Positions 1 to 8,430 are shown, numbered from the stretch's first letter. The stretch: 26,843 nucleotides of DNA from an uncultured Oscillospiraceae bacterium (GCA_934589665.1 CAKTOJ010000012.1:1-26843), one strand, 5' to 3'. The notes: a model not told the origin generated them from the sequence alone. Translations and numbers: made by a program.

Positions 1-1138
1 GCATGATATAGGAAACGATGAGCAGGCTGCCCATCGTGATGAGCACGGGGAGAACGTTGCCGACGGTTTTCTGGCAGACCTCGGAGTATTTTTTCACGCT
101 TACGCCGAGAGTCGCCGCGCCGAGCATGCCGCACACGAGGATCACGATGTCGACCCAGAAGATGTAGCCAAAGGTGCACATGAGGGCGAAGCCGTTTTCC
201 ACGACGGCAGGAAAGCCGTAGCGGATGAGGGGGAGCAGGATGAGCATGTAGATGTAGGGAGAGAGCGCGCGGAAGGGAGAATACTTCTGCTCATGCGCTA
301 TGGCATGATGCCGGAACTCCTCAGGGGTGTTGATGCCGACGAGCTTGACGTAGGCAACGGAGAAGAGCATCGAGATGAGACCGGTGCCCATCGATGTCAC
401 TTCCGCGCCGATGAAGTTGGAGAGGAAGAACATGGTCGCACTGGTGGAGATGCCGGCGAAGCAGAGATAGGGAACAGCACCTTTAAAGCCCTTCCTGCCG
501 AAGGCCATGCCGACCATGATGAAGGGGATGACGAGAACACCGAACATGTGGAAGCGGCCGACCATCGCGGCATTGAGAGACACGGTGGAAACACCGGCTT
601 CCACAAGCGCCGCGCCGCCGTTGATGGTGGTCAGGCCCGCGCCGCCCCAGGAGGCGGGCGTCGCGTCGCCGAGCAGGGCGATGGCGATGGCGGTGACGGG
701 ATCAAAGCCAAGCGCCACGAGAAAGGGGGCAGCGATGGCGGCGGGCGCGCCCGCGCCGGCGGCGCCCTCGAGGAAGATGGGGAGCATCATGCCGATCACG
801 ACGAGCTGCACGCGGCGGTCGTCGCTGATCTTGGCAATGGTGGCCTTGACGTCCTCGATCGCGCCGGTCTCACGCAGAAGGTTGAGGATCGTGAAAGCGC
901 CAAAGACCATCAGCACAATCTTGAGGCCCTCCTTGATGCCCTTCCAGATCAGAGGGTCGAAGGTCTTGACATTATCGGCGAAGGATGCGCCGGTTACATT
1001 AAAATAAGTAAAGGCTAAAATCAGCGTCCAGACGAGGGCGATGGGGGCGACACGCTTGGCGGACTGGTGGAAGCCGAGGATGCCGACAAGGACGACGAGG
1101 ATGGGACTGAACGCCATGAAGAAGTTTACGAATTCCAT
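1..1138 (-). CDS. L-lactate permease (LctP/LldP family), partial
   Basis: The minus strand reads open from an ATG at 1138 (MEFVNFFMAF) to the window edge, giving about 379 residues with no stop; the C-terminus lies outside. The translation is a polytopic membrane protein with many hydrophobic segments. At about residues 123-146 it carries the family hallmark LEGAAGAGAPAAIAAPFLVA, followed by LGFDPVTAIAIALLGDATPASWGG, which corresponds to the EGAAGFGAPVAI region of E. coli LldP. Members import lactate or glycolate by proton symport. The ribosome binding site in front of the ATG is weak; a GGGAGG lies further upstream, in front of an in-frame ATT, so the start is not certain. I see no convincing promoter between the gene and the terminator at 1221-1251. 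Family assignment is firm; substrate is inferred. Confidence 0.88.
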   Translation of the reverse strand, partial: MEFVNFFMAFSPILVVLVGILGFHQSAKRVAPIALVWTLILAFTYFNVTGASFADNVKTFDPLIWKGIKEGLKIVLMVFGAFTILNLLRETGAIEDVKATIAKISDDRRVQLVVIGMMLPIFLEGAAGAGAPAAIAAPFLVALGFDPVTAIAIALLGDATPASWGGAGLTTINGGAALVEAGVSTVSLNAAMVGRFHMFGVLVIPFIMVGMAFGRKGFKGAVPYLCFAGISTSATMFFLSNFIGAEVTSMGTGLISMLFSVAYVKLVGINTPEEFRHHAIAHEQKYSPFRALSPYIYMLILLPLIRYGFPAVVENGFALMCTFGYIFWVDIVILVCGMLGAATLGVSVKKYSEVCQKTVGNVLPVLITMGSLLIVSYIM

Positions 1139-1213
1139 TGGAGTGATCTCGCTTTCTTGAATTTGGCGGCGCCCTCCCGTGCCTGCCGGCCGGACAGGAA
1201 CGGAAGAGAACCA

Positions 1214-1251
1214 AAAAAGAAAACGGCCCCGCCGAATCGACGGTGCCGTTT
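1214..1251 (-). terminator. Intrinsic terminator of the small peptide gene
   Basis: On the minus strand a stem formed by AAACGGCACCG and its imperfect complement (1221-1251) is followed by TCTTTTTT. It lies about 50 bases after the stop of the 69-residue ORF and upstream of the lactate permease, so it should separate the two. Confidence 0.7.
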
Positions 1252-1298
1252 ACTGACGATCGTTCACGCTTGCGCGCTCTGCGGCGGGCGGCGTGTGG

Positions 1299-1508
1299 TC
1301 AGGCGGTGCGCCATGATCCGGGGATATTGAGGGAGATGGGCGCCAGAAGCGCCAGAATAATCAGTACCAGAGACAAAAGAATGGACGCCGGCAGCATGCC
1401 GACGCCCAGAATAATAATGGAGGAGAGTGCTGCAGAGCAGCAGGAGAAAGCGGCACAGGAGTGCTGTGCTGCGGTCGTATTGACATTAGCAAGACTGATA
1501 GCAGACAT
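1299..1508 (-). CDS. Small Cys-containing hydrophobic peptide, 69 aa, unknown function
   Basis: I do not recognise this gene. The ATG at 1508 has a strong AGGAAAGGAG ribosome binding site about 9 bases upstream. A longer reading to an ATG at 1568 would run through the promoter and is rejected. The product begins MSAISLANVN, then has a polar stretch with three cysteines (HSCAAFSCC, residues 16-24), then about 40 strongly hydrophobic residues (IIILGVG through LALLAPI) and a short tail NIPGSWRTA. This fits a small membrane protein with one long or two short membrane segments. A modified peptide precursor is possible, but no modification enzyme or exporter is adjacent. It has its own promoter (1540-1568) and terminator (1214-1251), which supports a real gene. 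Confidence 0.6.
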   Translation of the reverse strand: MSAISLANVNTTAAQHSCAAFSCCSAALSSIIILGVGMLPASILLSLVLIILALLAPISLNIPGSWRTA

Positions 1509-1539
1509 TTCGGCTTTCTCCTTTCCTGAAGTTGAGGAA

Positions 1540-1568
1540 AGTGTAGCACACATTTTTTTCCGCTGCAA
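1540..1568 (-). promoter_or_regulatory. Putative sigma-A promoter of the 69-aa peptide gene
   Basis: On the minus strand, TTGCAG (1568-1563) and TACACT (1545-1540) are separated by exactly 17 bases, about 32 bases before the ATG at 1508. The -35 match is modest. Confidence 0.5.
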
Positions 1569-1652
1569 GAGAAAATTTATACAGAAGCACAGTTTCGTTT
1601 ATCCTGTATAAAATGGACAAAAATAGGAGAAAAATGTTGGCAAGGTGCAACA

Positions 1653-1681
1653 TTGACGAAAGCGCGCGGCAGCGCTATAAT
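1653..1681 (+). promoter_or_regulatory. Sigma-A promoter of the T-box/asnB unit
   Basis: TTGACG (1653-1658), a 17-base spacer and a perfect TATAAT (1676-1681) lie about 30 bases upstream of the first T-box stem. This is close to the vegetative consensus. Confidence 0.85.
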
Positions 1682-1710
1682 CCACTCATTCAATTTGATA
1701 AAGCACAAAT

Positions 1711-1979
1711 GCGGAGAACGAGACAAGTACCATGTGCCAATCGGTCACAGCGAGTCGGGGACAGTGGGAGCCCGGTACAAGGAAGCCATGCGAATAACAC
1801 TCGGGAGCAGCGATCTGAACGGCTTCGGCCCAGTAGGAAAGACGCGGCGTGCGGCGTTAAAGCACAGGGGTTTGTTGGAACCCCGCAAAGGGGCTGATAG
1901 AATATCAGCAAATTAGGTGGCACCACGGATGCGCAGCGATTCGTCCTAAAATATTTTAGGATATCGCTGCTTATTTATT
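1711..1979 (+). promoter_or_regulatory. T-box leader, predicted tRNA-Asn specificity, with terminator
   Basis: The leader has the order of elements expected for a T-box. There is an AGTA S-turn motif (1726-1729), a distal Stem I region (about 1748-1775), and a candidate specifier AAC (1796-1798) followed by ACTCGGGAG. The antiterminator T-box sequence AGGTGGCACCACGG is at 1915-1928, and a terminator follows: GCAGCGAT (1933-1940) pairs with ATCGCTGC (1963-1970), enclosing a second A/T-rich stem, then TTATTTATT. AAC is an Asn codon. The acceptor-pairing TGGC would contact a tRNA ending GCCA, which agrees with the G discriminator base of tRNA-Asn. Uncharged tRNA-Asn should therefore allow read-through into the asparagine synthase gene. 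The T-box class is firm; the specifier is read by eye. Confidence 0.9.
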
Positions 1980-1993
1980 CGGAGGTGCTTTTT

Positions 1994-3577
1994 ATGTGCG
2001 CAATCATTGGTTTTACGTCCCCTACGCTGACGGAAGAGAAGGTCAGACCCTATTTTGACCGCACCGTTTCCCGCGGGCCTGACATGAGCCGGCTGGAGAA
2101 GGCCGGAGAAGGGATGCTTGGCTTCCACCGCCTTGCTATCATGGGCCTGCACGAGGAGGGCATGCAGCCCTTCCACCTTGGCGGTGACATGGCCGTGTGC
2201 AACGGCGAGCTTTACGGCTTCCGTCCGGTGAAGAGGGAGCTGGAGGAGAAGGGTTATACATTCGCGTCCGAGTCTGACTGCGAGCTGATCCTTCCGCTCT
2301 ACCACGAATACGGCGTGGAAATGTTTGCGAGGCTTGATGCGGAATTCGCCATGATCATCTATGATTCCAAAACGGACAGCCTTGTCGCCGCGCGCGATCC
2401 CATCGGCATCCGTCCGCTTTTCTACGGCTATCTTGCCGATGGCGGCATCATCTTTGCAAGTGAAGCGAAAAACCTTGTCGGGCTGTGTGACCGTATTATG
2501 CCCTTCCCGCCGGGACATTATTATGCCGACGGCAAATTCGTCCGCTATGCTGACCTGACCACTGTTTCGTTCTACTCAAAAGACGACCTTGACACCGTCT
2601 GCAAGACGATCCGTGAAAAGCTCATCGCAGGCGTGGAAAAGCGTCTCGATGCCGATGCGCCGCTCGGTTTCCTTCTCTCCGGCGGTCTGGATTCCAGCCT
2701 TGTCTGCGCCATTTCCGCCAAGCTTCTCGGCAGAAAGATCCGCACATTTGCCATCGGCATGGATCTTGACCCCATCGACCTCAAGTACGCCCGTGAGGTC
2801 GCTGACTTCATCGGCGCCGAGCACACCGAGGTCATCATGACGCGTGAGCAGGTGCTCGCCTCTCTTGAGGAGGTCGTGGCATTGCTTGGTACCTATGACA
2901 TCACCACCATCCGCGCGAGCATGGGTATGTACCTTTGCTGCAAGACCATCCATGAGCAGACGGACCTGCGCGTGCTGATGACGGGTGAGATCTCCGATGA
3001 GCTCTTCGGCTACAAGTATACGGACTTCGCTCCCTCGCCCGAGGCGTTCCAGCAGGAGGCAAAGAAGCGTGTGGATGAGCTTTATATGTATGACGTGCTG
3101 CGCGCCGACCGCTGCATTGCCGTCAACTCGCTCGAGGCCCGCGTGCCGTTCGGCGATCTTGACTTTGTGAAATACGTTATGAGTATCGACCCGAAGCTCA
3201 AGGTCAACAGCTATCACATGGGAAAGTATCTGCTGCGCGAGGCCTTTGCCGCCGACCATATCCTGCCCGATGATATTCTCTGGAGGCAGAAGGCAGCCTT
3301 CTCCGATGCGGTTGGCCACTCGATGGTGGACGATCTTAAGGCGTATGCCGAGAGCCTGTACACCGATGAAGAGTACGAGGAAAAGCGCAGGCAGTATGCC
3401 TTTGCTGCGCCGTTCACCAAGGAGAGCCTGCTCTACCGCGAGCTGTTTGAGAAGTATTATCCCGGTCAGGCAGAAATGGTCAAGGATTTCTGGATGCCGA
3501 ACAAGGAGTGGGAGGGATGTGACGTCAAGGACCCCTCCGCGCGCGTGCTGAGCAACTACGGCGCAAGCGGTGTGTAA
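1994..3577 (+). CDS. asnB: Asparagine synthase (glutamine-hydrolysing), 527 aa
   Basis: It converts aspartate, glutamine and ATP to asparagine. The chosen start is ATG 1994 (MCAIIGF), 8 bases after GGAGG. Class II glutamine amidotransferases need Cys as residue 2, so the upstream in-frame GTG at 1985 is rejected. The N-terminal amidase domain shows Cys2, SRGPD, FHRLAIMG and CNGELYG. The synthetase domain has the ATP pyrophosphatase loop SGGLDSS at residues 229-235, then DEPF-region equivalents such as TGEISDELFGY and ARVPFGDLDF. Length is close to the roughly 550 residues usual for AsnB. It is the only gene between the T-box leader and a terminator at 3599-3638, so it is monocistronic and should be induced by asparagine starvation. 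Confidence 0.95.
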   Translation: MCAIIGFTSPTLTEEKVRPYFDRTVSRGPDMSRLEKAGEGMLGFHRLAIMGLHEEGMQPFHLGGDMAVCNGELYGFRPVKRELEEKGYTFASESDCELILPLYHEYGVEMFARLDAEFAMIIYDSKTDSLVAARDPIGIRPLFYGYLADGGIIFASEAKNLVGLCDRIMPFPPGHYYADGKFVRYADLTTVSFYSKDDLDTVCKTIREKLIAGVEKRLDADAPLGFLLSGGLDSSLVCAISAKLLGRKIRTFAIGMDLDPIDLKYAREVADFIGAEHTEVIMTREQVLASLEEVVALLGTYDITTIRASMGMYLCCKTIHEQTDLRVLMTGEISDELFGYKYTDFAPSPEAFQQEAKKRVDELYMYDVLRADRCIAVNSLEARVPFGDLDFVKYVMSIDPKLKVNSYHMGKYLLREAFAADHILPDDILWRQKAAFSDAVGHSMVDDLKAYAESLYTDEEYEEKRRQYAFAAPFTKESLLYRELFEKYYPGQAEMVKDFWMPNKEWEGCDVKDPSARVLSNYGASGV

Positions 3578-3598
3578 GCACACCGTGCATAAAAAGTC

Positions 3599-3640
3599 AA
3601 ATGGGACTGTCATCCGCCGGGATGGCAGTCCCATTTTGAT
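3599..3640 (+). terminator. Intrinsic terminator after asnB
   Basis: AAATGGGACTG (3599-3609) pairs with CAGTCCCATTT (3626-3636), followed by a short T-rich tail. The hairpin begins about 20 bases after the asnB stop. Confidence 0.85.
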
Positions 3641-3661
3641 TCTGCCCGGCGCATTTCTCTC

Positions 3662-3690
3662 TTTACTTGTGTCCGTCCGGAGCGTATAAT
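3662..3690 (+). promoter_or_regulatory. Sigma-A promoter of azlCD
   Basis: TTTACT (3662-3667), a 17-base spacer and a perfect TATAAT (3685-3690) precede the AzlC start by 45 bases. A small GGCAC/GTGCC hairpin (3698-3709) sits in the short leader. Confidence 0.75.
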
Positions 3691-3734
3691 GCTCCTTGGC
3701 ACGTGTGCCGACGAAAGACAAAGGAATGTGCAGC

Positions 3735-4442
3735 ATGGCAAGAGAAAAGTATTTACAGGGACTGCGCGACGGCGTCCCGATTGGACTGGGTTATCTGGCT
3801 GTGAGCTTCGGCCTTGGCATCAGCTGCCGCAATGCGGGACTGAATGCGGCGCAGGGCTTTTTGATCAGTCTGCTGAATAATGCGTCGGCCGGCGAATACG
3901 GCGGCATCACGGTCATTTCCGAGGACGCTGGCTTTTTGATGATGGTAGCGATGATGCTGGTTATCAACGCGCGCTATATGCTCATGAGCTGCGCTCTGAG
4001 CCAGCGCCTTGCGCCCGACATGCCGCTTTATCGGCGTCTGCTTATTGCCTTCGACCTGACGGATGAGATGTTCGGCATCGTCATTGCACAGCCTGGCTAT
4101 TTGAGCGTATGGTATTATGCTGGCGCCATGACTACCGTACTACCGAGCTGGAGTGTGGGCACAACACTCGGCGTGATGATGGGGAACCTGATGCCGGTAT
4201 GGGCGATGAGCGGCTTTTCCGTGATGCTCTTTGGCATGTTTCTGGCCATCATTGTGCCGGAGGGAAAAAAGAACTGCGTCATACTCGGCTGTGTTGCCGT
4301 AAGCTTTCTGGCCGGCGGACTTGCCGCCGTGCTCCCGTTGCTGCGCGAGCTGTCGGAGGGCATGCGTATCCTGCTGCTGACGGTCGTGATCTCCGCGGCG
4401 GCTGCCGCGCTGTTTCCGCATAAGGAGGAAGAACAGGCATGA
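3735..4442 (+). CDS. azlC: AzlC-family branched-chain amino acid permease, 235 aa
   Basis: AzlC is the large membrane subunit of the two-part AzlCD exporter of branched-chain amino acids and analogues. The start chosen is ATG 3735 (MAREKYLQGLRDGVPIGLGY), 9 bases after AAGGA; in-frame ATGs at 3696 and 3726 have no suitable ribosome binding site. The typical N-terminal AzlC pattern GxxxGxPIGLGYLAVSFGLG is present. NARYMLMSCALSQRL (about residues 84-98) and the DLTDEMFGI stretch also match the family. Several hydrophobic membrane segments run to the C-terminus. The stop overlaps the next start (ATGA), a sign of translational coupling. Confidence 0.9.
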   Translation: MAREKYLQGLRDGVPIGLGYLAVSFGLGISCRNAGLNAAQGFLISLLNNASAGEYGGITVISEDAGFLMMVAMMLVINARYMLMSCALSQRLAPDMPLYRRLLIAFDLTDEMFGIVIAQPGYLSVWYYAGAMTTVLPSWSVGTTLGVMMGNLMPVWAMSGFSVMLFGMFLAIIVPEGKKNCVILGCVAVSFLAGGLAAVLPLLRELSEGMRILLLTVVISAAAAALFPHKEEEQA

Positions 4443-4741
4443 AGACATACCTTTATATCCTTGTAATGGCGCTCACGACGTATCTGATCCGTGTCCTGCC
4501 GCTCACACTGATCCGCAAGCCGATCAAAAGCGAGTTTCTGCGCTCCTTCCTTTATTATGTGCCCTATGTGACGCTGGCGGTCATGACCTTTCCGGCCATT
4601 ACCACTGTCACGCAGCTGCCTGCCGCCGGGCTGGCGGCGATGCTGGTGGGGATCGCCGCCGCATGGTGCGGACTGGGGCTGCTTCCGGTCTCCGTGCTCT
4701 GCTGCGGCACGGTGATCGTGCTGGAAGCGATCCTGCTTTAA
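4439..4741 (+). CDS. azlD: AzlD-family small membrane subunit, 100 aa
   Basis: This is the partner of AzlC in branched-chain amino acid export. It overlaps azlC by four bases (ATGA). The 100-residue product has three to four hydrophobic segments and the family pattern near the N-terminus, TYLIRVLPLTLIRKPIKSEF, then LYYVPYVTLAVMTFPAI. Size matches AzlD proteins. A strong terminator follows 32 bases after the stop, so the operon contains only these two genes. Confidence 0.9.
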   Translation: MKTYLYILVMALTTYLIRVLPLTLIRKPIKSEFLRSFLYYVPYVTLAVMTFPAITTVTQLPAAGLAAMLVGIAAAWCGLGLLPVSVLCCGTVIVLEAILL

Positions 4742-4773
4742 TGGGTGTGCAAATATCATATACAAAAAGCCGC

Positions 4774-4815
4774 AGGGAGCGGAGACTGCTATGCAGTCTC
4801 CGCTCCCTATTTTTA
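4774..4815 (+). terminator. Intrinsic terminator after azlD
   Basis: A 16-bp stem (AGGGAGCGGAGACTGC at 4774-4789 with its complement ending at 4808) has a 3-base loop and is followed by ATTTTT. Confidence 0.92.
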
Positions 4816-4987
4816 AGAGTGCGCGATTTGAAAGAACAGCAAAAGCATGTGGTATGGGTGGGAGGAAAAGCGAAGCGATAGAATAGTTATGCGGTAAAAT
4901 GCTTGTGTAGATTCAACAAAGATAAGAGAAGACAGTGAGAAGAGCCTATACATCAGGATGATTTTGAATGAATAGTTATTTCCGGTA

Positions 4988-5016
4988 TTGATTTTTTGCG
5001 TGGATAAATATACAAT
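4988..5016 (+). promoter_or_regulatory. Sigma-A promoter of the amino acid ABC operon
   Basis: TTGATT (4988-4993), 17 bases and TACAAT (5011-5016) precede the permease start by 37 bases. The rest of the 237-base gap after azlD is A/T-rich and shows no gene. Confidence 0.7.
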
Positions 5017-5052
5017 GCGTTTTGCAAATCAGACCAATGAGGTAAATATAAA

Positions 5053-5733
5053 ATGACGATGCTGCAAATAGCGACAAATTACGCTCAATACTTTATGCGT
5101 GGAACGCGCGCGACGATCCTGATCTCGCTCATCACCGTTATGTTCGGTTCGATCCTTGGCTGCCTGATCGCGTTCATGCGCCTTTCCCACATTAAGCCGC
5201 TGCGAAAATTCGCCGAGATTTACATTACCGTCATCCGCGGTACACCGATGATTGTACAGCTCTATATCGTCTATTTCCAATTAAGCTTTATCCACTATCC
5301 GTCGGGTGTGATCCTCGGTGTGGACATTGAACGCGCAATTCCCTGTATGATCGCCCTGTCGCTCAACTCCGCTGCCTATGTCGCCGAGATTGTCCGTGCC
5401 GGCATTCAGGCTGTGGACAAGGGCCAGATGGAGGGCGCCCGGTCGTGCGGTATGACAAATGCCCAGGCAATGCGCTACATCATCATGCCGCAGGCTGTCA
5501 AGAACATTCTCCCCGCGATCGGCAATGAGTTCATCACCATGGTGAAGGAAACATCCATTATCCAGTATCTTGGCGTGAGCGACCTGATGTACAACAACGG
5601 CATTGTAATTACAGACACCTATAATCCTCTTCCCTGCTACTACATTTCCGCAATCATTTATTTGACGCTGAATATCTGCCTGAGCAAGGGCCTGAACATC
5701 TTTGAAGGGAGGCTGAGAAGAAGTGAGCGGTAA
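5053..5733 (+). CDS. Polar amino acid ABC transporter permease, 226 aa
   Basis: This is the membrane subunit of a His/Glu/Gln/Arg/opine-type importer. ATG 5053 is preceded by GAGGTAA. The N-terminal part ([21 protein letters not shown]) and the [14 protein letters not shown] stretch are typical of the HisMQ/GlnP family. The EAA loop that contacts the ATPase is visible as [20 protein letters not shown] (about residues 131-151), followed by [13 protein letters not shown]. About five membrane segments are predicted. The gene overlaps the ATPase gene by 11 bases, so the two are co-translated. Confidence 0.92.
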   Translation: MTMLQIATNYAQYFMRGTRATILISLITVMFGSILGCLIAFMRLSHIKPLRKFAEIYITVIRGTPMIVQLYIVYFQLSFIHYPSGVILGVDIERAIPCMIALSLNSAAYVAEIVRAGIQAVDKGQMEGARSCGMTNAQAMRYIIMPQAVKNILPAIGNEFITMVKETSIIQYLGVSDLMYNNGIVITDTYNPLPCYYISAIIYLTLNICLSKGLNIFEGRLRRSER

Positions 5734-6469
5734 GGTATTGTTTGAAATCAAGAATCTGCAGAAAAGGTTCGGCGAGCTGACGGTTTTTGACGGACTTAAT
5801 GAAACGATCTGCAAGGGCGACGTTGTCGTCATCATCGGCCCGTCCGGCGGCGGCAAATCCACCTTCATCCGATGCCTGAATCTTCTTGAGCAGCCCACGG
5901 GCGGAAAGATCTTCTTCGAGGGTGAGGATATCACGGCCAAGAACTTTGACGTGAACCGGCACCGGCAGAAGGTCGGAATGGTGTTTCAGCAGTTCAACCT
6001 TTTCAATAACCTCACAGTCCTGGAGAATATCACCATTTCGCTCGTCAAGGTCAAAAAGCTTTCACCGGAGGAAAGCAAGGAAAAAGCGCTTGCGCTTTTA
6101 AAGCGTGTGGGACTCGAGAGCAAGGCGGAGGCCTATCCCAGCCAGCTCTCCGGCGGGCAGAAGCAGCGAATCGCCATCGTCCGCGCACTGGCCATGGAGC
6201 CGGATGTACTGCTTTTTGATGAACCGACGAGCGCACTCGATCCGGAAATGGTTGGCGAAGTGCTCAAGGTGATCTCCGATCTGGCGAAGGAGGGCATCAC
6301 GATGGTCATCGTGACGCACGAAATGGGCTTTGCACAGAAGATCGGCACGCGCATGCTCTTCATGGACGGCGGCCAGATCACGGAGCAGGGCACGCCCGAG
6401 GATATCTTCGAGCATCCGCAGAATCCGCGCACGCAGGAATTTTTGTCCAAGGTCATCAACGTTATTTAA
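5723..6469 (+). CDS. Polar amino acid ABC transporter ATPase, 248 aa
   Basis: This is the ATP-hydrolysing subunit that drives the importer. Start is GTG 5723 ([12 protein letters not shown]) with AAGGGAGG at 5705-5712, inside the permease gene. It has Walker [10 protein letters not shown] (residues 39-47), Q-loop QQFNLF, signature LSGGQKQR, Walker [14 protein letters not shown], and the switch His in VTHEMGFA. The length and the C-terminal [16 protein letters not shown] are typical of GlnQ/HisP proteins. Confidence 0.95.
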   Translation: MSGKVLFEIKNLQKRFGELTVFDGLNETICKGDVVVIIGPSGGGKSTFIRCLNLLEQPTGGKIFFEGEDITAKNFDVNRHRQKVGMVFQQFNLFNNLTVLENITISLVKVKKLSPEESKEKALALLKRVGLESKAEAYPSQLSGGQKQRIAIVRALAMEPDVLLFDEPTSALDPEMVGEVLKVISDLAKEGITMVIVTHEMGFAQKIGTRMLFMDGGQITEQGTPEDIFEHPQNPRTQEFLSKVINVI

Positions 6470-6488
6470 TAGAAAAGAGGAACCAAAC

Positions 6489-7520
6489 ATGCTTCATTCT
6501 ATCGATCCCGGCATTCTCTTTCTCCAGCAGGAGGATGTTATTAAGGCGGGTGTGCTGGATGTCAAACAGGTCATTTCTGCAGTGGAGACGACCTATGTCA
6601 TGCTTGGCCGCGGTGAGCTGAACACGCCCAGCAAGATCAATATGTCACTTCCGAGCGTAGAGAATTGGCAGAGCTTCTTTAACTCCATGCCGGCCTATAT
6701 TGGCGGCGACATCAATGTTGCGGGCTTCAAATGGGCGGCGGAATCCAAGAAGAACGCACAGACCCCCGGTATCCCCTACGGCATCGATATCACGATCCTG
6801 AGTGATCCGGAGACCGTGCTTCCCTTCTGCATCCTCGACGGCACGCTGATCACCGCGATGCGTACGGCGGCGGTGGGTGCGCTGCACGCGAAGTTTGTTG
6901 CTCCTTCCTTTGCGGAGACGGCGACGCTGATTGGTGCGGGCGTGATCGGCCGCGTGATGGTCGCTACGGTGCATGAAACACTGCCGCAGATCAAGACGAT
7001 CTATCTGTGCGACACCAACCTTGCCAAGGCAGAGGCTGTGGCGGCGGAGTACGGCGACAGTCTCGGCGTGAAGATCATTCCCACGGCCGACAGCAAGGCT
7101 GCTGCGCTCAAGTCTCAGCTGATCGTTTGCGAAACGCCCTGCCGCACGCCGATTCTGGATAAGTCCTTCCTTACGCCGGGCTGCGGCGTTGTCTCGATGA
7201 TGTGTGCCGAGATCGCCGATGAAGTGTTCTACGCAGCCGACAGCATCTGCGTGGACTACTGGCAGCAGCTCCGGACCTGCCATATCCCGCTCGCAGAGCT
7301 TGTTCAGCAGGGGAAGATCGATGACAGCGGCTTCATCGACATGAGCGAGCTGGTTCTCGGCACCAAGAAGGCGCGTCAGAACGACGAACAGTTCGTCTTC
7401 GGAACCTCGCTCGGTCTGGGTGCGCTCGACGTTATGATCGGCTACCAGATGTACGAAAATGCAAGCAAAGTGGGGCTGGGCACGCAGCTCAAGCTGTGGA
7501 ACAAGCCCCTGTGGGAATAA
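6489..7520 (+). CDS. Ornithine cyclodeaminase / mu-crystallin family protein, 343 aa
   Basis: The family contains NAD(P)-dependent ornithine cyclodeaminases, alanine dehydrogenases, ketimine reductases and opine-type enzymes. The start is ATG 6489, 8 bases after AGAGG; the longer open frame from 6330 overlaps the ATPase gene and is discarded. The nucleotide-binding motif TLIGAGVIG ends at about residue 154. Substrate-site residues typical of the family are visible as GFKWAAESK and ITAMRTAAVGALHA. The GxDxxGKxEL stretch that carries the catalytic Asp of true ornithine cyclodeaminase is not apparent; instead the region reads MCAEIADEVFYAADSICVDY. Ornithine cyclodeamination is therefore doubtful. 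Its place between ATPase and binding-protein genes suggests it acts on the transported compound. Confidence 0.85.
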   Translation: MLHSIDPGILFLQQEDVIKAGVLDVKQVISAVETTYVMLGRGELNTPSKINMSLPSVENWQSFFNSMPAYIGGDINVAGFKWAAESKKNAQTPGIPYGIDITILSDPETVLPFCILDGTLITAMRTAAVGALHAKFVAPSFAETATLIGAGVIGRVMVATVHETLPQIKTIYLCDTNLAKAEAVAAEYGDSLGVKIIPTADSKAAALKSQLIVCETPCRTPILDKSFLTPGCGVVSMMCAEIADEVFYAADSICVDYWQQLRTCHIPLAELVQQGKIDDSGFIDMSELVLGTKKARQNDEQFVFGTSLGLGALDVMIGYQMYENASKVGLGTQLKLWNKPLWE

Positions 7521-7559
7521 AAGTCAAATTTATTAGGATTAAAAGGAGTTTATTGTATC

Positions 7560-8420
7560 ATGAAACAGTTCAAGAAAATGCTGGCCCTGCTGCTGGCGGC
7601 CATGACAATTTTCAGTCTTGCCGCCTGCGGCAGCAAGGACACGGCGCAGTCCGGTGACGCACAGGGAGCGGCAGACAGCACGCAGAATGAAGAGCCTAAG
7701 TCCAAGATCGATCAAATTAAGGAAGCCGGCGTGCTGGTTGTCGGCACCTCGGCCGACTACCCGCCCTTCCAGTTCCATACGCAGGTCGACGGTCAGGATA
7801 CCATCGTGGGTGTGGAGATCTCCATCGTGCAGTACATTGCCGATGACCTCGGCGTTGATCTGAAGATTGTGGATATGGACTTTAATGCGCTGGTCGTCAG
7901 CCTTGCGCAGGGTGATTTCGATATCGTGGCATCCACCATGCGTCCTACCGAAAAGCGCAGAGAGAGCGTCGATTTCAGCAATGCCTGGCATCAGAACCAG
8001 AATGTTCTCGTTGTCCGCAAGGGCGAGGAGGACAATTACTCGACGCCCGAGGATCTGGCAGGACATAAGGTTGCGGCCCAGACCGGTGCTTCCCAGTATG
8101 ATACGGCAGTGGAATATGCGGGCGAAGCCAATGTGGTCGGCCTGAACAAGGTGCAGAACATGATTCTTGAGGTCAAGACCGGCAAGGTGGATGCTGTGCT
8201 GCTCGAATCTCTGGTTGCGCAGGCCTATGCTGCCAACAACGATGATCTGAGCGTGGTGGATGTCGGCTTTGAGAAAGCCACGGAGAATGCGTCTCTCGGC
8301 GTCCAGAAGGGCAACGAGGACTTTGTCGAGTACCTCAACGAAAAGATTGCGGAGATGACAGAGAAGGGCCTGATCGAACAGTATGTGGCCGACGCACAGG
8401 CGCTGGCTGACGGTGAGTAA
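7560..8420 (+). CDS. Amino acid ABC transporter solute-binding lipoprotein, 286 aa
   Basis: This is the extracellular substrate receptor of the importer. ATG 7560 follows AAAAGGAG. A lipoprotein signal (MKQFKKMLALLLAAM...LAAC) places the lipidated Cys at residue 23, followed by a Ser/Gln/Glu linker. The mature part shows the SBP family 3 fold markers: VLVVGTSADYPPFQF, VGVEISIVQYIADDLG, NALVVSLAQGDFDIVAS and TMRPTEKRRESVDFSNAW. Acidic and aromatic pocket residues are compatible with a polar or cationic amino acid; the exact ligand cannot be read. It is the last gene of a four-gene operon that ends at the terminator 8431-8475. Confidence 0.93.
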   Translation: MKQFKKMLALLLAAMTIFSLAACGSKDTAQSGDAQGAADSTQNEEPKSKIDQIKEAGVLVVGTSADYPPFQFHTQVDGQDTIVGVEISIVQYIADDLGVDLKIVDMDFNALVVSLAQGDFDIVASTMRPTEKRRESVDFSNAWHQNQNVLVVRKGEEDNYSTPEDLAGHKVAAQTGASQYDTAVEYAGEANVVGLNKVQNMILEVKTGKVDAVLLESLVAQAYAANNDDLSVVDVGFEKATENASLGVQKGNEDFVEYLNEKIAEMTEKGLIEQYVADAQALADGE

Positions 8421-8430
8421 TATTCCGAGC

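Noticed and set aside
293..1018. Plus-strand 241-codon ORF at the left end
   Set aside because: It is antisense to the lactate permease, and its Asp/Gly/His-rich product has no recognisable fold.
1613..1926. Short ORFs across the asnB leader
   Set aside because: The region is explained by the T-box RNA; the ORFs have no ribosome binding sites.
2576..3736. 386-codon minus-strand ORF opposite asnB
   Set aside because: It runs through the asnB terminator and the azlC promoter, and it is a frame shadow of a firmly identified gene.
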